In this document: positions 21,709-29,112 of the stretch, in pieces | Numbering within the stretch: the first letter of the stretch is position 1 | Layout of the letters: every line of letters begins with the position of its first letter | IMG/VR virus record: IMGVR_UViG_3300025162_000040 | Span: 1 to 64,000 of that record | Source: a virus | Reading direction: 5' to 3' (one strand) | DNA: 64,000 nucleotides | The notes under the pieces: generated by a model | The model's input: the letters and a program-made list of their open reading frames with translations, nothing else | Database searches by the model: none | What the model was told of the DNA's origin: nothing | Translations under genes and position numbers: made by a program

Positions 21709-23171
21709 TTTCACCCATTGTACTCAAGGATTTCTACAAAACAGACCATAGAAGGCAGTACCCGACAGGAACTGAGATCGTGTACTCCAATCTAACGCCT
21801 CGCGGGAGCCGTGTGCCTGGGGTCGACCACGTGGTCGTGTTTGGAATCCAGTATTTTGTCAAAGAGTACTTGATTAAGCGGTGGAATGAGGACTTTTTCA
21901 ACCAACCAAAAGACGAGGTTGTTCGCAAGTACAAACGGCGCCTTGATAATGCTCTTGGAAAAGACTCTGTTCCCATTGAGCACGTTGGGGAGCTTCATGA
22001 TCTTGGATACCTTCCTATTCTGCTCAAAGCTCTTCCAGAAGGAACTCTGTGTCCGATGCGTATTCCGATCCTAACGATCCGGAACACCCACCCGAAGTTT
22101 TTTTGGCTAACAAACTTCATGGAAACAGTCATGTGTAATATCGTGTGGGGCCCAACCACTTCAGCATCTACAGCCTACGCCTACAGAAAGATGCTGGATG
22201 GGTACGCGGCAAGGACATCTGACATTCCGGAGTTTGTCAACTGGCAGGGCCATGACTTCTCGATGCGAGGAATATTTGGGATTGAGGGAGCCCTAATGTC
22301 TGCTGCTGGCCATCTGCTTAGCTTTACGGGCACGGACACGGTCCCAGCGATCGACTTCCTTGAAGAATATTACGGCGCTGACTCTGACAAGGAGATGGTA
22401 GGTGGCAGTGTTCCGGCAACGGAGCACTCGGTCATGTGCCTCGGTGGTCTTCTGTCAGAAGAAGAGACGTTTCGCAGGCTCCTTACTGAGATCTATCCTA
22501 CTGGCATTGTCTCTGTTGTGTCTGACACATGGGACTACTGGAATGTGATCACGAAGACCCTTCCGGCTCTAAAAGATGTAATTATGAACCGGAACGGTCG
22601 GCTTGTGGTTCGCCCCGACAGTGGTGATCCTGTGAAGATCATCTGTGGCGACGCTGTGAGTGATGATCCAGCAGCCAAAGCCGGCACTGTTGAGCTTCTG
22701 TGGAACACCTTTGGCGGCTACACAAACGCTAAAGGGTTCAAGCAACTCGACAAGCACATTGGGGTAATCTATGGCGACAGCATCACACTTGAGCGGTGCG
22801 AAGCCATTTGTGAAGGTCTTGCACGAAAGGGGTTTGCGTCCACGAACATGGTGTTTGGCATCGGAAGCTACACTTACCAGTTTGTGACACGTGACACCTT
22901 CGGGTTTGCCATGAAAGCTACCTGGGGCATCATCAACGGAAAGCCTGTGACTATCTACAAGGACCCGAAAACCGATAGCGGGATCAAGAAGTCCGCCCGC
23001 GGGCTCTTGCAGGTTAATCAAGATGCTACAACCGGAGAGCTCACGATGATTGAAGATGTCACGCCAGAACAAGAGGATCTTGGGCTGCTTACAACCGTAT
23101 TTGAAGATGGCAAAATCGTAACCGAGTACACACTTGCAGACATTCGCAAGCGTCTCGGGTGCATAAAGTAG
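21705..23171 (+). CDS. nadV: Nicotinamide phosphoribosyltransferase family enzyme (NadV; candidate Namat)
   Basis: The 488-aa product is full length for NAMPT/NadV, which joins nicotinamide to PRPP to give NMN. Visible motifs are YSNLTPRGSR, FVNWQGHDFSMRG, GGSVPATEHSVMCLGG (catalytic His) and RPDSGDPVKII (phosphate/ribose binding). With the Prs-family gene of the same operon it forms the gene pair described for phage NAD+ reconstitution (NARP1), where the second enzyme acts on ADP-ribose pyrophosphate. Either pathway restores NAD+ depleted by host defence. Confidence 0.95.
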   Translation: MISPIVLKDFYKTDHRRQYPTGTEIVYSNLTPRGSRVPGVDHVVVFGIQYFVKEYLIKRWNEDFFNQPKDEVVRKYKRRLDNALGKDSVPIEHVGELHDLGYLPILLKALPEGTLCPMRIPILTIRNTHPKFFWLTNFMETVMCNIVWGPTTSASTAYAYRKMLDGYAARTSDIPEFVNWQGHDFSMRGIFGIEGALMSAAGHLLSFTGTDTVPAIDFLEEYYGADSDKEMVGGSVPATEHSVMCLGGLLSEEETFRRLLTEIYPTGIVSVVSDTWDYWNVITKTLPALKDVIMNRNGRLVVRPDSGDPVKIICGDAVSDDPAAKAGTVELLWNTFGGYTNAKGFKQLDKHIGVIYGDSITLERCEAICEGLARKGFASTNMVFGIGSYTYQFVTRDTFGFAMKATWGIINGKPVTIYKDPKTDSGIKKSARGLLQVNQDATTGELTMIEDVTPEQEDLGLLTTVFEDGKIVTEYTLADIRKRLGCIK

Positions 23172-23179
23172 GGGGCGTT

Positions 23180-23728
23180 ATGATCGAATACAGCTCTGAC
23201 GAAGCAGCAAAAAAAGTAACTGTGACCGGATGGATGTCTAAAGACGGTCACTTTTGGGGAGACAATGAGCACATGGCCCGCTGGTCCGGATGCACTCACT
23301 TGAAGTGCGAGTGTGGAGCAACCATGGAAAAGGGGTGGACAAAGTGCGAGTCCTGCAGAGAGAAATCAAAGCAAGAGAAGTTTGAGAAGTTTAAGGTCAT
23401 TCAGTGGGACTACAAGACGCCAATCTCCATCTATGACACGGACACCTACTTCTTTGACGAGCAGGACCTGCTTGATTACTGCGACGATGAAGGGTTGGAG
23501 CCAGAGGAACTGCAGCTAGTGCTCTGCAAACAGAACCGACGCCGTGTCCTTAACGTGTATGAGTTCCTTGAAGACGATGTTCACGAAGACTGGGACCCAT
23601 CTGCTGATCTCGAAGCTGCCGTTATCGCCTTCAATGAAGCCGTGGCCAAGGACCCTTACCAGACATGGTTTGCCACGGACACTCGCGTTACGTTAGCACC
23701 AAAAGAGAAAGAAGCGGAGAATACATAG
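23180..23728 (+). CDS. Conserved phage protein with zinc ribbon, 182 aa
   Basis: The start MIEYSSDEAAKKV follows GGGGGCG. The segment GWMSKDGHFWGDNEHMARWS and CECGATMEKGWTKCESCREK is a phage family I recognise, with a four-Cys ribbon near residues 38-55 and an acidic C-terminal half. Function is unknown. Confidence 0.8.
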   Translation: MIEYSSDEAAKKVTVTGWMSKDGHFWGDNEHMARWSGCTHLKCECGATMEKGWTKCESCREKSKQEKFEKFKVIQWDYKTPISIYDTDTYFFDEQDLLDYCDDEGLEPEELQLVLCKQNRRRVLNVYEFLEDDVHEDWDPSADLEAAVIAFNEAVAKDPYQTWFATDTRVTLAPKEKEAENT

Positions 23729-23988
23729 TGAGACCCGTATTCAGGGCGGCGTCGTTTGAGGAAGTAGCTAGGAGGCCAAAACCCCCTGAAACTACTTTCG
23801 AGTTTGCCGTTGCTGAGTTACGGCGAAGGATGGTAGAAGTCTTGGGAATATCCGCCGAGTATTTTGGAGTGGATTGTGCCGTAACAAATGGCGAACGCAA
23901 TATAAATGTGTTTGTAAAGCCGGTTTGTCCAGCAGAGTTTATTACAATAACGTGCCAAGTGGCACCAACAACAAACAAGGGGGAATAA
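23728..23988 (+). CDS. Small protein with shared N-terminal tag
   Basis: A GTG start overlapping the upstream TAG opens an 86-aa frame whose N-terminus, PVFRAASFEEVARRPKPP, is nearly identical to that of the otherwise different 56640 gene (PVFKAASPEEVARRPKPP). The rest (AVAELRRRMVEVLGISAEYF) is a small alpha/beta domain I do not recognise. The tag implies a common partner or location. Confidence 0.7.
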   Translation: MRPVFRAASFEEVARRPKPPETTFEFAVAELRRRMVEVLGISAEYFGVDCAVTNGERNINVFVKPVCPAEFITITCQVAPTTNKGE

Positions 23989-23989
23989 A

Positions 23990-24574
23990 ATGAAGGGGTT
24001 TTTAATTGGAATGGCAGTGGTTTTAGGGGTGCTTGCTTTTATAGCACTCTGCGTGTTCGGGTTTATCACAGGGAACTACAACTCACTCGTCCAGCAGCGT
24101 ATTGAGTGCGTTACGCAGTGGGGCCAGGTCGAGACACAGTACCAGCGCCGGTTCGATCTTATTCCGAACCTCGTGAATGCTGCTCGTGGGTATATGGAGC
24201 ATGAGCAGGTCGTGTTTAAGGCAATAGCAGATGCTCGTAAGAATTACGCCGGATCTAAGGGTGACGACAAGGTTAAGGCCCAGGGTGAGTTGGACGGTGC
24301 TATCTCAAGACTGTTAGTGATTATGGAGAATTATCCAAACTTAAAAGCCAATGAGACCGTTCAGGGGCTGATGTATGAGCTTGCAGGCACTGAGAACCGC
24401 ATCAATGTTGCCCGTCAGCGGTACAACGAGTCCGTACAGATCTACGACACGTCCATTCAGTCATTCCCGGGCAACATCTTCGCCGGCTTCTTCCACTTTG
24501 AAGCCAAGACGATGTACACCAGTCAGAAGGGTGCCGAACTGCCCCCCCAAGTTAATTTGGAGGTGGCTAAATGA
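23990..24574 (+). CDS. lemA: LemA-family membrane protein
   Basis: The 194-aa product has an N-terminal transmembrane helix (residues about 4-27), then YNSLVQQRIECVTQWGQVET, QYQRRFDLIPNLVNAARGYM and HEQVVFKAIADARKNY, the LemA signature. LemA proteins form helical bundles facing away from the cytoplasm in bacteria, with unclear function. A CAACAA leader and GGGGGA precede the ATG. It opens the LemA/TPM/SPFH module. Confidence 0.93.
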   Translation: MKGFLIGMAVVLGVLAFIALCVFGFITGNYNSLVQQRIECVTQWGQVETQYQRRFDLIPNLVNAARGYMEHEQVVFKAIADARKNYAGSKGDDKVKAQGELDGAISRLLVIMENYPNLKANETVQGLMYELAGTENRINVARQRYNESVQIYDTSIQSFPGNIFAGFFHFEAKTMYTSQKGAELPPQVNLEVAK

Positions 24575-25071
24575 GCCGGCGAGTTTGGTTAGTACCGATG
24601 ATGTGTGTTTGGGCTCTCATAGCCTGTGGCTGCGATGTCTCTACTACAGCTGTGGAGAAAGTGCCCACTATCCCGGAAGCTACCGGCTATGTTGTTGACC
24701 AACTTGGCTTGTTAGACTCTTCGGCTGTGGATCAGATCACAACATTTTGCAAGTCTGTTGAACCACAACTTCAGGTTGCCGTACTGATCGTGAACTCCAC
24801 ACAGCCGTGGTCGATTGAGCAGTTCGGCATCAAGGTAGCAGAGAAGTGGAAGGTTGGGTTTAAGGGCAAGGATAATGGCGTTATTGTTATCCTGGCTAAG
24901 AGTGACCGGAAGATCCGCATCGAAGCCGGCCGCGGAGCCGAAGCGTTCTTGCCTGACGCTAAAGCAGGCAACATCATCCACGATATCATTGCGCCTCATT
25001 TTAAGCGGGGCGACTGGAAGGGTGGTATGGTAGCGGGACTTCAAGCAATCAACAAGGAGGTGAGACAATGA
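24571..25071 (+). CDS. TPM-domain lipoprotein (YgcG-like)
   Basis: The 166-aa product starts with a hydrophobic signal and a lipobox (LIACGC), predicting a lipid-anchored protein. Residues about 40-162 form a TPM domain: VVDQLGLLDSSAVDQITTFC, VAVLIVNS, WKVGFKGKDNGVIVILAKSD, RKIRIEAGRGAEAFLPDAKA. Usual YgcG proteins continue into a membrane helix and Gly-rich tail; here those parts are in the next genes. ATGA overlap with lemA. Confidence 0.9.
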   Translation: MSRRVWLVPMMCVWALIACGCDVSTTAVEKVPTIPEATGYVVDQLGLLDSSAVDQITTFCKSVEPQLQVAVLIVNSTQPWSIEQFGIKVAEKWKVGFKGKDNGVIVILAKSDRKIRIEAGRGAEAFLPDAKAGNIIHDIIAPHFKRGDWKGGMVAGLQAINKEVRQ

Positions 25072-25439
25072 AAGAAGTCGGAGACGTAATTGTGTTGGCA
25101 GGCAAGTCTGTGACCATTGAATCCTGCACAGGGTGTGGTGCAGAAATGGTAAACGTACAGTACATTCCGGTAACCTCAGTCGAGCTGGACACATTGCGAG
25201 AGCTAGAGCTGCGTATGTGCAGCACCGATGACAAAAGAGTATGCCAGGAGTGTGGAGAAGAGCTCGCGTCCAGTCGCAAAAGAAAAGAAGAAGAGGATGA
25301 AGAGGAAGACCGTCAAAGAAGAGACGATGACTCCTCAGGTCCTAGCTTTGGCGGAAGCGGCGACGACGATTCCGGAAGTGGCTTTGGTGGATTTGGCGGA
25401 GGTGATTTTAGTGGCGGAGGCGCTACGGGCGATTTCTAA
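25068..25439 (+). CDS. Zinc-ribbon protein with Gly-rich tail
   Basis: The 123-aa product has SCTGCGAEM and VCQECGEEL (four-Cys ribbon), a charged KRKEEEDEEEDRQRRDDD linker and a Gly/Phe-rich end, FGGFGGGDFSGGGATGDF. The tail is like that of TPM proteins and of the next gene. It overlaps both neighbours. It probably works with the TPM lipoprotein, but the role is unknown. Confidence 0.75.
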   Translation: MKEVGDVIVLAGKSVTIESCTGCGAEMVNVQYIPVTSVELDTLRELELRMCSTDDKRVCQECGEELASSRKRKEEEDEEEDRQRRDDDSSGPSFGGSGDDDSGSGFGGFGGGDFSGGGATGDF

Positions 25440-25663
25440 TGACAAAAGGCGACGCTGATCAAATCTCGATATTGTTTCACACCCATCCTGTAATAGCGTG
25501 GGTAATCGCCATCGCCGTGGTCATTGTTGTCTTGTATGTCATTGCAAACTCTGACGATGATGGCATATTTGGTGGTGGCTGTGATGACGGAGACGGCGGT
25601 GGTGGGTTTGGAGGTTTTGGTGGTGGTAGTTTCGGAGGCGGTGGTGCATCAGGAGGATTTTAA
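25439..25663 (+). CDS. Single-pass membrane protein with Gly-rich tail
   Basis: The 74-aa product has one membrane helix (VIAWVIAIAVVIVVLYVIA, residues about 18-36) and a tail GGFGGFGGGSFGGGGASGGF identical in style to YgcG C-termini. With the two preceding genes it looks like a YgcG protein divided into separate polypeptides. TAATG overlap upstream. Confidence 0.78.
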   Translation: MTKGDADQISILFHTHPVIAWVIAIAVVIVVLYVIANSDDDGIFGGGCDDGDGGGGFGGFGGGSFGGGGASGGF

Positions 25664-25677
25664 CAGGGGGGTGAAGC

Positions 25678-25917
25678 ATGGTAGGCGCGATGTTTGTTTT
25701 ACTTCTTGCAATCTTCGGGTATTTTGGATTTCAAGAAGGCATGAAAAAGTGGGAACAGTTTCTTAACGACCGTAGGGAAATACTGAAGAGCCTGGAAGCT
25801 GAGGCGCTTAAAGGAGCGGCAAGTAAAACACAAGCTCCGATGAGCAACATACAGTTTACGGCTTTACTTGAAACAAACTGGCTGACATGGGCCAAATCAA
25901 AAGGGATCATCAGATAA
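25678..25917 (+). CDS. Small membrane protein, 79 aa
   Basis: An N-terminal helix (MVGAMFVLLLAIFGYFGFQE) is followed by a soluble helical region. AGGGGGG precedes the ATG. Part of the membrane module; function is unknown. Confidence 0.7.
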   Translation: MVGAMFVLLLAIFGYFGFQEGMKKWEQFLNDRREILKSLEAEALKGAASKTQAPMSNIQFTALLETNWLTWAKSKGIIR

Positions 25918-25930
25918 GGAGGTGGTAGAA

Positions 25931-26137
25931 GTGTTTAGATTCATCGAGCTGTTCGGAATGTTGATACTGCTGTGGTTTGTAGCGAATTTTGTCCATTATA
26001 TTGTGTGGACAGCATCTGGATATGAAGGTCCGTCCAATATCCTGTTTGGAATGTCAAGTGGGTGGATAAAAAATGCAAAAGAAATGCAAGAAGAGTCGAA
26101 GCAAAGCACCAAACCAGCAACGAAAAAGGGGAATTAA
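25931..26137 (+). CDS. Small membrane protein, 68 aa
   Basis: I chose the GTG at 25931, 8 bases after AAGGAGG. The product has a helix (FIELFGMLILLWFVANFVHY) then a polar tail. Function is unknown; part of the membrane module. Confidence 0.65.
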   Translation: MFRFIELFGMLILLWFVANFVHYIVWTASGYEGPSNILFGMSSGWIKNAKEMQEESKQSTKPATKKGN

Positions 26138-26138
26138 A

Positions 26139-27179
26139 ATGGAAAAAAGTAAACAAGTATTTGGAATAGGGGGAGCCGTCGTAGCATTTATCGTACTGTT
26201 TGTGGCATTGCTCACATTCGGCTATGTAAATGTCCATCCTACAGAAGTTGCTGTTGAAGTGAACAAGTTCGCCGGTAAGGTTGTGCCAGAGCCCAGGGGG
26301 GTTGGGTACCACTTGTTTAATCATTGGCAGACGGATATGGTGATCTACCAGATATCCGCACGGTCATTCCCACATGACTCCATGAAGTCGGACCAGCACT
26401 CTAATGAGTGGAATATGTCACTCAAGACCATTGACGGTCAGGGTATTGACGTTGACATGACGATCATTTACTCGCTCAATGCCAAAGACGTGCCGGCGCT
26501 TCACGCGTCAGTAGGTCCTGGGTACGAGGATCAGATTCTGCTTCCGCAGGTCCGGTCAGAGGCTCGTATTGCGATCGGGCAATACACGGCTGAGCAGATG
26601 TACGATGGTAAGATCCGTGAACAAATCCAACAGTCCATTAAAACAAAACTTCAAGACGCTCTCAGCAAATATCCTGCCATTAACATTCAGGATGCCTTAA
26701 TGAGGGATTTCCGGTGGCAGAATGCCCAGTTCCAACAGGCTATTGAGTCCAAGAAGCTGGCCTCACAGCAAGTTGAGGTCAACAAGAACTTGGCTGCTGC
26801 TGCGGAACAGAACGCCTTGAAACTTAAAGCGGAAGCCGAGGGGGAGAAGTTCCAAGCGATCCAACAAGCACAGGGTCGTGGGGAGTCTCTTAAAGCGGAA
26901 GCCGAGGGCAATGCCGCAGCTATTAAGCTGAAAGCAGATGCCGATAGGTACCGTCTTGAAGCTGAAGCTGCTGGTAACCTTGCTCGGTACAAGGCTGAAG
27001 CAGAAGGCAAGAAACTGTCTGCCGAGGCTCTTGGTGGTGGTCAGAATGTCGTGAACCTTGCGTTTGCGGAGAAGCTGTCTCCGACGTTGCAGATTTGGGG
27101 TATTCCGGTCGGTAATAACAACACCTCTCTTATGGACGTGTCCGGGGTGTTCGGAAAGATGTTAAGCAAGAAGGAGTAG
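26139..27179 (+). CDS. SPFH/prohibitin-like membrane protein
   Basis: The 346-aa product has an N-terminal membrane helix (residues about 9-30), an SPFH domain (VNVHPTEVAVEVNKFAGKVV, RSFPHDSMKSD, IDGQGIDVDMTIIYSLNAKD) and an Ala/Glu-rich coiled coil (residues about 210-300, repeats like LKAEAEGEKFQ). SPFH proteins form large ring-like membrane cages that organise proteases or scaffolds. A longer upstream reading of the frame is rejected. Last gene of the LemA/TPM module. Confidence 0.9.
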   Translation: MEKSKQVFGIGGAVVAFIVLFVALLTFGYVNVHPTEVAVEVNKFAGKVVPEPRGVGYHLFNHWQTDMVIYQISARSFPHDSMKSDQHSNEWNMSLKTIDGQGIDVDMTIIYSLNAKDVPALHASVGPGYEDQILLPQVRSEARIAIGQYTAEQMYDGKIREQIQQSIKTKLQDALSKYPAINIQDALMRDFRWQNAQFQQAIESKKLASQQVEVNKNLAAAAEQNALKLKAEAEGEKFQAIQQAQGRGESLKAEAEGNAAAIKLKADADRYRLEAEAAGNLARYKAEAEGKKLSAEALGGGQNVVNLAFAEKLSPTLQIWGIPVGNNNTSLMDVSGVFGKMLSKKE

Positions 27180-27187
27180 CAAGAAAT

Positions 27188-27290
27188 GGCTGCTTGGGGG
27201 ATTCAAGAGGAAACTAGCCGGGGAGAAGTCCTCGTTAACAGCACCTCCACTGGCGTGTTGCTAGTACTGTTCGCCAGTCCCCGAGCAGCC
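27188..27290 (+). ncRNA. Three-way-junction RNA element
   Basis: Closing stem: GGCTGCTTGGGGG (27188-27200) pairs over 13 bp with TCCCCGAGCAGCC (27278-27290), with G-T wobbles. Inside are GAGGA/TCCTC (27207-27211, 27229-27233) and ACTGGCG/CGCCAGT (27249-27255, 27272-27278); T27278 can join either the closing stem or the third stem. There is no T-run after it, so it is not a simple terminator. It lies between the SPFH and HTH genes and may be a small RNA, riboswitch or processing signal. Confidence 0.6.
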
Positions 27291-27338
27291 TATTTACTCG
27301 CACAGCATAACCAACAACTAACATAAGGAAAAAGAACC

Positions 27339-27626
27339 ATGGTAAAGCACACGAAGAACCACCCACTCGGTCTAACGGCTAAGCAAATCGCGGACCTAGC
27401 GGGAATAAGTGTCTCTGAAATCAACTTGGCGGAGAGCTCCGCTGTGTACCCACACAGAGCAAACGGGACGCGATATGTGATCGCCCACAAGCATCACTTT
27501 CGCGACAAAGTTATCGACAAGATCGACTTAGACATCAAAAAAGCTAAGGAGATCCTCAGGCACCTTAAAAAGGAAAAAGCTCAGCGGCAGCAGGCTCGTC
27601 AAGAAGCGATTACACCAAAAGCATAA
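27339..27626 (+). CDS. Small HTH-containing protein, 95 aa
   Basis: LTAKQIADLAGISVSEINLA at residues 11-30 is a helix-turn-helix, followed by a basic coiled C-terminus (KKAKEILRHLKKEKAQRQQA). AAGGAAAA precedes the ATG. It may regulate transcription or bind the adjacent RNA/DNA; this is inference. Confidence 0.7.
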   Translation: MVKHTKNHPLGLTAKQIADLAGISVSEINLAESSAVYPHRANGTRYVIAHKHHFRDKVIDKIDLDIKKAKEILRHLKKEKAQRQQARQEAITPKA

Positions 27627-28371
27627 ATAACAAAAGTTGCGTAGGAGGCAAAGGTGGGTTGTGTCAGCATCAGGGCGTGCCAGAGTAATACGTTGGGTGT
27701 TGCGGCTTGGCGTATGAGGGTAGGCACAGGAGTCGGAAATGGTCAGCGGTGATCGCAAACTAGCCCGCGAGAGTATCCGTAGCCCCAATACCCGGTTAGC
27801 ACGAATAAAACCCCCGGGAAACTGAACCCTCATGTGGTGCTGTGGGTAACAATTTGACAAAGAGTATTCCGGGACGCCGGCGGGTTGAAGCTCGAGGTTA
27901 CAGGCGCTATTCGCTCATACAGGAATTTAAAGCGAAAAACCTACGTCGAGATACTCTTTAATTTGCGTAGTCGAATAGCGGGAAACCGTGCTATTAGGGG
28001 ATAAACTCCCTAAAGTGATTGGGCTGTAGGCTTAGAAGTAGCCATCAGCTAAGAAACGTCGCCCGGCCGTTACTCTCAGAGGGGCTAAGTAAAAACGTAC
28101 CAATCTATACGGCTACAAACTAATGTTGGTGGTGTTTTTAAACTATGCTTGGGGAAAGACCGCAACCAGTGAACCAAGACCACCAATCGTTTGGAGCTGT
28201 GGCGTGTTACACGCACAGATAGTGGGGCGAGAGGCCGGTTGTTCAGAATTGACCGGCAGTGGGATGGCCAAAAACCCCGCCTCAGATGAGGAGAAATACC
28301 ACTTGAGTGGACGGACATGGTGGAAGAACCCGCCGCCCCGTTCGCCGGCTCCAACTAAATAGGAGAAGTAA
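27627..28371 (+). ncRNA. Large structured non-coding RNA candidate
   Basis: 745 bases without a plausible gene contain many perfect helices: ATGAGGGT/ACCCTCAT (27714, 27826), CACAG/CTGTG (27725, 27840), AAAGAGTAT/ATACTCTTT (27859, 27951), CTCGA/TCGAG (27891, 27946), CGCTATTCG/CGAATAGCG (27905, 27972, a pseudoknot), TTAGGG/CCCTAA (27994, 28008), TTGGTGGT/ACCACCAA (28126, 28179), GCGTG/CACGC (28202, 28210), GCCGGT/ACCGGC (28234, 28252). Size and phage setting resemble GOLLD or ROOL RNAs, but I cannot match either. Confidence 0.7.
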
Positions 28372-28635
28372 ATGACCCCCCGAAAAACGTGTGTGCATTG
28401 CCAAGAGTACCCCTCTTGCAGAAATACCTCGGAAGAACCCTACTACGGAATACTGTCCTGCGGATGTACCACATGTGACTGCCACGCCCCTTCCACTGAG
28501 TTCACCTGCACCGAATGCGGAAAAAAGTTTACCATATGGAAACTTCTTTTCAAGCACCTAGACGAACACCGTAAACAACACGAAGAAGACATGTACAACA
28601 AGTCGGAGGACCCACGGTACACGTGGGGCATTTAA
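28372..28635 (+). CDS. Cys-rich protein with a classical C2H2 zinc finger
   Basis: The 87-aa product has an N-terminal Cys cluster (CVHCQEYPSC, LSCGCTTCDC) and then CTECGKKFTIWKLLFKHLDE ending H, a textbook C-x2-C-x12-H-x3-H finger. Such fingers are rare in phage proteins and usually bind DNA or RNA. AGGAG precedes the ATG, directly after the large RNA region. Confidence 0.78.
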   Translation: MTPRKTCVHCQEYPSCRNTSEEPYYGILSCGCTTCDCHAPSTEFTCTECGKKFTIWKLLFKHLDEHRKQHEEDMYNKSEDPRYTWGI

Positions 28636-28636
28636 C

Positions 28637-28933
28637 ATGGGCCAATGGGGTGATGATTGGGAAGATGATAACTTTGAGGACTGGGGAGAATACAGCGGCG
28701 GGGACGCATATAGCAAAGTAACGTTTATGTCACTTGAGTTTCATTGTTTAAAGCACACAACAAAGAAGGCCTGGCTTGTGAGCTTCTACAGCGCTAAGCC
28801 AATGAAAACAGTAACGGTATGGCTTCCAAAGAGCCAATGCATCCTAAGTCCTGAAACATTTATTGTAAAAGTTCCGGCGTGGCTGGCGGATCAGAACAAC
28901 CTAACAAAGTATGTAAAAAAGCAACCACTATGA
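28637..28933 (+). CDS. Conserved phage protein of unknown function, 98 aa
   Basis: An acidic start (WGDDWEDDNFEDWGEY) is followed by KAWLVSFYSAKPMKTVTVWL and PKSQC, then VPAWLADQNNL. The PxSQ and WLAxxxxL pattern occurs in many small phage proteins without known role. Confidence 0.7.
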   Translation: MGQWGDDWEDDNFEDWGEYSGGDAYSKVTFMSLEFHCLKHTTKKAWLVSFYSAKPMKTVTVWLPKSQCILSPETFIVKVPAWLADQNNLTKYVKKQPL

Positions 28934-29112
28934 GTAATACTCAGCCAAAGATAATGCTGCAGAAGTGCCTGATCTGTAACTACACATGCGCGTACGAGGT
29001 ACTGTCCAAAGAAGACGAGGATACTATCCGTGCAAGCTGCCTTTCCTGTGGGCATCAGGGAATGTTTACACTACTAGAGGAGGACCACGATGGGCTATCT
29101 CGGGATAGATAA
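28930..29112 (+). CDS. Zinc-ribbon protein, 60 aa
   Basis: CLICNYTCAYEV and CLSCGHQG make a four-Cys ribbon. The ATG overlaps the upstream TGA, and the 3' end overlaps the RNA ligase gene by 23 bases. Confidence 0.7.
   Translation: MSNTQPKIMLQKCLICNYTCAYEVLSKEDEDTIRASCLSCGHQGMFTLLEEDHDGLSRDR

Noticed and set aside
22569-23072. 167-aa minus-strand frame within nadV
   Set aside because: It is opposite a full-length conserved enzyme and has no supporting motif.
27627-28371. Protein genes in the 27.6-28.4 kb gap
   Set aside because: Short frames on both strands lack ribosome sites, Cys/His or domain motifs and cross the long helices; the region reads as RNA.
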